Shown: positions 11,086 through 14,034 of the stretch, piece by piece
Layout of the letters: each line of letters begins with the position of its first letter
Position numbering within the stretch: position 1 is the stretch's first letter
Assembly (NCBI GenBank): GCA_937936215.1
Contig: CALGWX010000187.1
Location: 1 to 14,034 of the forward strand
Source: an uncultured Burkholderiaceae bacterium
GTDB lineage: Bacteria > Pseudomonadota > Gammaproteobacteria > Burkholderiales > Burkholderiaceae_F
Length of the DNA stretch: 14,034 nucleotides
Reading direction: 5' to 3'
Translations under genes and position numbers: made by a program
The notes under the pieces: generated by a model
The model's database searches: none
Told to the model about the DNA's origin: nothing
What the model saw: the letters and a program-made list of their open reading frames with translations, nothing else

Positions 11086-14034
11086 CTACGAGCACTGCCC
11101 CGTGTAGCCGCAGGCGGTGCAGAACTCGCAGCCGTCGCGCTTGATCATCGCCGCCGCGTGGCAGCTCGGGCAGACCTTGCCCTTCACCGGCGCGGTCTCG
11201 TGCTCGATGAGCTTGACCGCGTCGGGCACGGCGAGGATGCCGGCGCTCTGGATCGCGCGGCCGTCGTCGTCGAGGATGCCGAGCACCTTGTAGCGATGCA
11301 GCAGCAGGGTGGCGATGTAGGCCACCGTGCTCGGGTACAGCGCCGAGCGGTCCTCGCCCGGCACCTGCGCCCAGAACTCGCCGTTCTGCTCGCCGAAGTT
11401 CAGCAGCTTCTTCAGCTTCAGGCCGATCCAGTTCGGGTCGACCACGCGCATGTCGAGCGAGATGAGCTTGCACAGGCCGTCGAGCACCTTCGGGTACTCG
11501 CCGGCGAGCCAGATCGAGTAGGGGCGGCGGCTGCCGTCGGGAAGCTGCAGTTCCTTGACGCCGAGCACGAAGTCGTCGCCGGTGTTGGCGTTGGCCACGT
11601 CGACGGTCCAGCTCATTGTCCCCAGCGGCCCGGCCTTCGGCTCCTTCTTCGAGAAGAGCGCGTCCATCATCGGCGTCGGCACGGGCAGCAGCTGCTGCTC
11701 GAGGTCGCGGAAGGCGCCGAGCTGCTCGCAGCGCCAGCGCACGATGCTGGCGAACGCCGCCACCACGCCTTTCTGCCACTGCGGCTTGCCGTCCGGCGGC
11801 ATCGGGATCGAGAAGCCTTCCTCGTCGCGCACCTTGGCCAGCGCGTCGAGCTTCAGCTTCAGCCACGCGCGGTCCTCCGAGCGCATGTCCATCGACAGGG
11901 CCTTGGCGATCGCGCCCAGCCCGCGCGGCTGCTCGGCGCCGTTGACCCAGACCTCGAAGGGCATCGGCGGCTCGCCCGTCTGGCCGATGAAAATGGCGAA
12001 CGACTCGTGCCGCTGCGGGATCTCGACCAGGTAGGTCCAGGCCATGTTGCCCTCGGCCATCTCGGGCCGGCCGGGCCATTTCAGGCTCGCCAGCGCCGGC
12101 TGCGGCGTCGAGGCGAGCTGCACGCGGCGGTCGGGGTCGTCCTTGAGGTCCTGCGGCGCCGTGCTGTCCTTGCGCACCTCGAGCACCGAGCCGATCACGT
12201 TGTTGGGCCGGTAGGTGGTGATCCCCTTCAGGCCTTCCTTCCACGCCGCGAAGTACAGCTGGCGGAACTGCTCGAACGGGTAGTCCTCCGGCACATTGAC
12301 CGTTTTGCTCACCGCGGCGTCGATGTACGGCTGCACGGCGGCGATCATCCGCATGTGGTCCATCGCGCTCATCTCCAGCGCGTGCACGAAGGCTGGCGGC
12401 AGGTGGTCGGTGTCGCCGCCCATGCGCCGGTACAGGCGATAGGCGTAGTCCTCGACCACGTACTCCTGCTTGGAGCCATCGGGCATCCGCTTCTTGCGGA
12501 TGTAGGTCCAGGAGAACGTCGGCTCGATGCCGCCGGAGGCGTTGCCGGCGAAGGCGAGCGAGATCGTGCCGGTGGGCGCGATCGACAGCAGGTGCGAGTT
12601 GCGCAGCCCCTGGGCGCGGATCTTGGCCTTGATTGCCTCCGGCAGCCGGCTGGCGCAGTGCGGCACGGCGAGGAACTTCTCGGCGTCGAACAGCGGAAAG
12701 CGGCCCTTTTCGACCGCAAGGTCGGCCGAGGCGTCGTAGGCCGCGTCGCGCATCTTGCGGGCGATGTCGCCGGCCATCGCGCGCGCCGCCTCGCTGTCGT
12801 AGCGCAGCCCGAGCATCGTCAGCGCGTTGCCCAGCCCGGTGAAGCCCAGGCCGACGCGACGCTTGGCCATCGCCTCGCGGTGCTGCTCCGGCAGCGGCCA
12901 CAGCGTGGCATCGAGCACGTTGTCGAGCGCGCGGATGGCCACCCGCACCACCGCCTGGAAGCGGGCGAAGTCGAAGGCGGCGGAGTCGCCGAACGGATCG
13001 ACGACGAAGCGCGTCAGGTTGATCGAGCCGAGGCAGCAGCAGCCGTAGGGCGGCAGCGGCTGCTCGCCGCAGTTGTGCGCATACAGACCGTTGGCGTCGA
13101 AGGCGTGCACGCCCGGAACCTGCACGTCGAAGACCTCTTCTTCGCCGTCTTCGACCAGCGCGTCGACCGTCGCCCAGAATCGCTCGCGGTTGGCGCGGCG
13201 CCGGTAGGCGCCCAGCAGGCTCGCCAGCCGCGCCCGCTTGTCGGCGTCGGCAAAGCCGATCAGATCGGCGAAGCGCACGAGGTTGTCGTTGGCGATGACG
13301 AGCTCGTGCTGCTCGCCGACGTCGTACTCACGCTGACCGCCCAGGCCGTCGGGCAGGGCGCGCCGCTGCGCCGGCCGCCGCTCGCGATAGATCGTGGAGG
13401 CGATGCCCAGCCGGGCCAGCATCCGCTGCACCGCGCGCAGCAGGTCGAGGTCCGACTGCGCCAGCCGGATGCTGACGCCCTTGTCCTGCGCCCCCTGGAC
13501 CGAGCCGTCGGCGTCGAACAGGCCGCGCAGGAAGCCGCGATAGAACGCCGAGGAGGCCTTCTCGATGTCTTCGGTGACGCTCTTGGCGCCGGGTGCAAGA
13601 CCGAAGTCTTGCGCCAGGTCGCGCAACGGCGCCGACTTGTAGCGCCATTCGGCGCGCCCGGAGACGCGGTGCCAGCCACCATGGTCGCTGCGATGGTGCA
13701 GGCCGCCGGCCGCCTCGGTCACGGCGTCCATCAGCGCCCGCGCACTGAGCGAGAGCACGGTGCCGCCCGTGGCCTCGGCGGCGGCAGGCGCCCAAACCGA
13801 AAGGACGGCGGCTTCGTCCTTCAGCAGGCCGTCGCCGACGAGAAAGCCGAGCAAGTAGCCCTGCTTCTCGTCGCCTCGTCCGGGCCAGCCCGAAAGCGCA
13901 CGGTGGTTGTGCAGGACGACGCGATCCCCCGGCCGTAGCCGTCCTGCCTCGACCCACTGCGTCTCGCAGCCGTAGCGCGTGGCGCGCGCCACGCGCAGCA
14001 CCTTGTGATCCGACGTCAGCCGCAGCGAGTACCC
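11086..14034 (-). CDS. nrdJ: Adenosylcobalamin-dependent (class II) ribonucleotide reductase with intein, 5' end off window
   Basis: The enzyme makes deoxyribonucleotides from ribonucleotides using vitamin B12, without oxygen. The window holds the C-terminal part of an intein (13072-14034) and the whole C-terminal extein (11086-13071, 661 residues). The extein begins CGEQPLPPYGCCC. Its first Cys is the thiyl-radical cysteine of the family's N-x-C-x-E motif, with Glu two residues later. Further barrel motifs are RRVGLGFTGLGNAL and the phosphate-binding loop APTGTIS followed by an AGNASGGIEP segment. After the barrel come two TSCPD-like repeats (about 12050-11830 and 11620-11400). The last 28 residues form a Cys-rich CPSC/CEFC/CxxC tail (11089-11172), the zinc-binding or redox-active end. 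The frame stays open to the window edge, so the apparent GTG at 13999-14001 is not the start. Any B12 riboswitch would lie upstream, unseen. Confidence 0.95.
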   Translation of the reverse strand, partial: GYSLRLTSDHKVLRVARATRYGCETQWVEAGRLRPGDRVVLHNHRALSGWPGRGDEKQGYLLGFLVGDGLLKDEAAVLSVWAPAAAEATGGTVLSLSARALMDAVTEAAGGLHHRSDHGGWHRVSGRAEWRYKSAPLRDLAQDFGLAPGAKSVTEDIEKASSAFYRGFLRGLFDADGSVQGAQDKGVSIRLAQSDLDLLRAVQRMLARLGIASTIYRERRPAQRRALPDGLGGQREYDVGEQHELVIANDNLVRFADLIGFADADKRARLASLLGAYRRRANRERFWATVDALVEDGEEEVFDVQVPGVHAFDANGLYAHNCGEQPLPPYGCCCLGSINLTRFVVDPFGDSAAFDFARFQAVVRVAIRALDNVLDATLWPLPEQHREAMAKRRVGLGFTGLGNALTMLGLRYDSEAARAMAGDIARKMRDAAYDASADLAVEKGRFPLFDAEKFLAVPHCASRLPEAIKAKIRAQGLRNSHLLSIAPTGTISLAFAGNASGGIEPTFSWTYIRKKRMPDGSKQEYVVEDYAYRLYRRMGGDTDHLPPAFVHALEMSAMDHMRMIAAVQPYIDAAVSKTVNVPEDYPFEQFRQLYFAAWKEGLKGITTYRPNNVIGSVLEVRKDSTAPQDLKDDPDRRVQLASTPQPALASLKWPGRPEMAEGNMAWTYLVEIPQRHESFAIFIGQTGEPPMPFEVWVNGAEQPRGLGAIAKALSMDMRSEDRAWLKLKLDALAKVRDEEGFSIPMPPDGKPQWQKGVVAAFASIVRWRCEQLGAFRDLEQQLLPVPTPMMDALFSKKEPKAGPLGTMSWTVDVANANTGDDFVLGVKELQLPDGSRRPYSIWLAGEYPKVLDGLCKLISLDMRVVDPNWIGLKLKKLLNFGEQNGEFWAQVPGEDRSALYPSTVAYIATLLLHRYKVLGILDDDGRAIQSAGILAVPDAVKLIEHETAPVKGKVCPSCHAAAMIKRDGCEFCTACGYTGQCS
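13072..14034 (-). mobile_element. LAGLIDADG intein in nrdJ (C-terminal 321 residues visible)
   Basis: This self-splicing protein insert has a homing endonuclease domain. At the window edge the frame reads GYSLRLTSDHKV, the block B motif with T-x-x-H; block A, with the first intein residue, lies beyond the edge. The LAGLIDADG pair is visible as LLGFLVGDG (13828-13854) and LRGLFDADGSV (13498-13530), both with their acidic residues, so the endonuclease may be active. Blocks F and G read VFDVQVPGVHAFDANGLYAHN, where the penultimate His and terminal Asn (codon 13072-13074) and the following Cys give a complete C-terminal splice junction. All key splicing residues in view are present and the frame is intact, so it looks functional. 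Confidence 0.93.

Noticed and set aside
10624..13938. 1104-codon open frame on the plus strand, antisense to nrdJ and part of the hydrolase gene
   Set aside because: Its translation is rich in Arg, His, Gln and Val with no family signature. It mirrors the codon structure of nrdJ, whose homology is unmistakable. Stop-free antisense frames are common at this GC content.
13999..14001. GTG as start codon of the nrdJ frame
   Set aside because: The frame continues upstream to the window edge and encodes the intein block B motif TSDH just before this codon, so translation must start outside the window.

Overview
The window is very GC-rich (roughly two thirds G+C or more by eye). Its gene families (YtfE, a lipid A-type sugar-transfer operon, a lipoprotein with a Proteobacteria-style lipobox, IS66, an Anr/Dnr/Fnr-like operator) point to a Gram-negative proteobacterium, most likely a beta- or gammaproteobacterium. 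The genus cannot be read from the sequence.

Layout. (1) Positions 1-109 are the 3' end (domains V and VI) of a bacterial group II intron. It sits in the same orientation inside an IS66-family transposase gene, whose downstream exon runs to 1069. The IS66 right terminal repeat ends at 1110. (2) ytfE (minus strand, 1306-1971, repair of nitrosatively or oxidatively damaged Fe-S/di-iron centres) and trpB2 (plus strand, 2185-3555, TrpB-like PLP enzyme) are divergent. The 213-bp gap between them carries two mirrored CTTGATGCAG elements, one facing each gene, and the plus-strand one is a near-consensus Fnr/Anr/Dnr box. (3) A small lysine-rich protein (3675-3905) ends at a textbook UUCG-tetraloop terminator. 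(4) On the minus strand, serC (5304-6386) is followed by serA (3953-5137), giving two consecutive steps of serine biosynthesis. (5) Also on the minus strand, a tightly spaced three-gene operon (9444 down to 6624) encodes a GT2 polyprenyl-phosphate sugar synthase, a small LAB_N membrane protein and an ArnT-like GT83 transferase. Together they make an apparatus for adding a sugar to lipid A or another envelope glycolipid. (6) A 416-bp gene-free stretch contains short repeats, followed by a lipoprotein alpha/beta-hydrolase (9861-10787, TTG start). (7) The right end is nrdJ, the adenosylcobalamin-dependent (class II) ribonucleotide reductase (minus strand, 11086 to the window edge). It is interrupted by a LAGLIDADG intein inserted immediately before the catalytic thiyl-radical cysteine.

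How the genes relate. SerC and SerA lead to phosphoserine and serine, the class of co-substrate used by TrpB-type enzymes, so the trpB2/serA/serC neighbourhood may be metabolically coherent. YtfE and oxygen-independent NrdJ both suit life with low oxygen and nitrogen oxides, which matches the Fnr-like operator. The window is bracketed by two different self-splicing parasites: a group II intron, which splices as RNA, in a transposase at the left edge, and an intein, which splices as protein, in an essential enzyme at the right edge. I did not find an unmistakably new multi-gene defence or metabolic system. The strongest unusual items are the intron-in-IS66 nest, the intein at the radical cysteine, and the mirrored operator.
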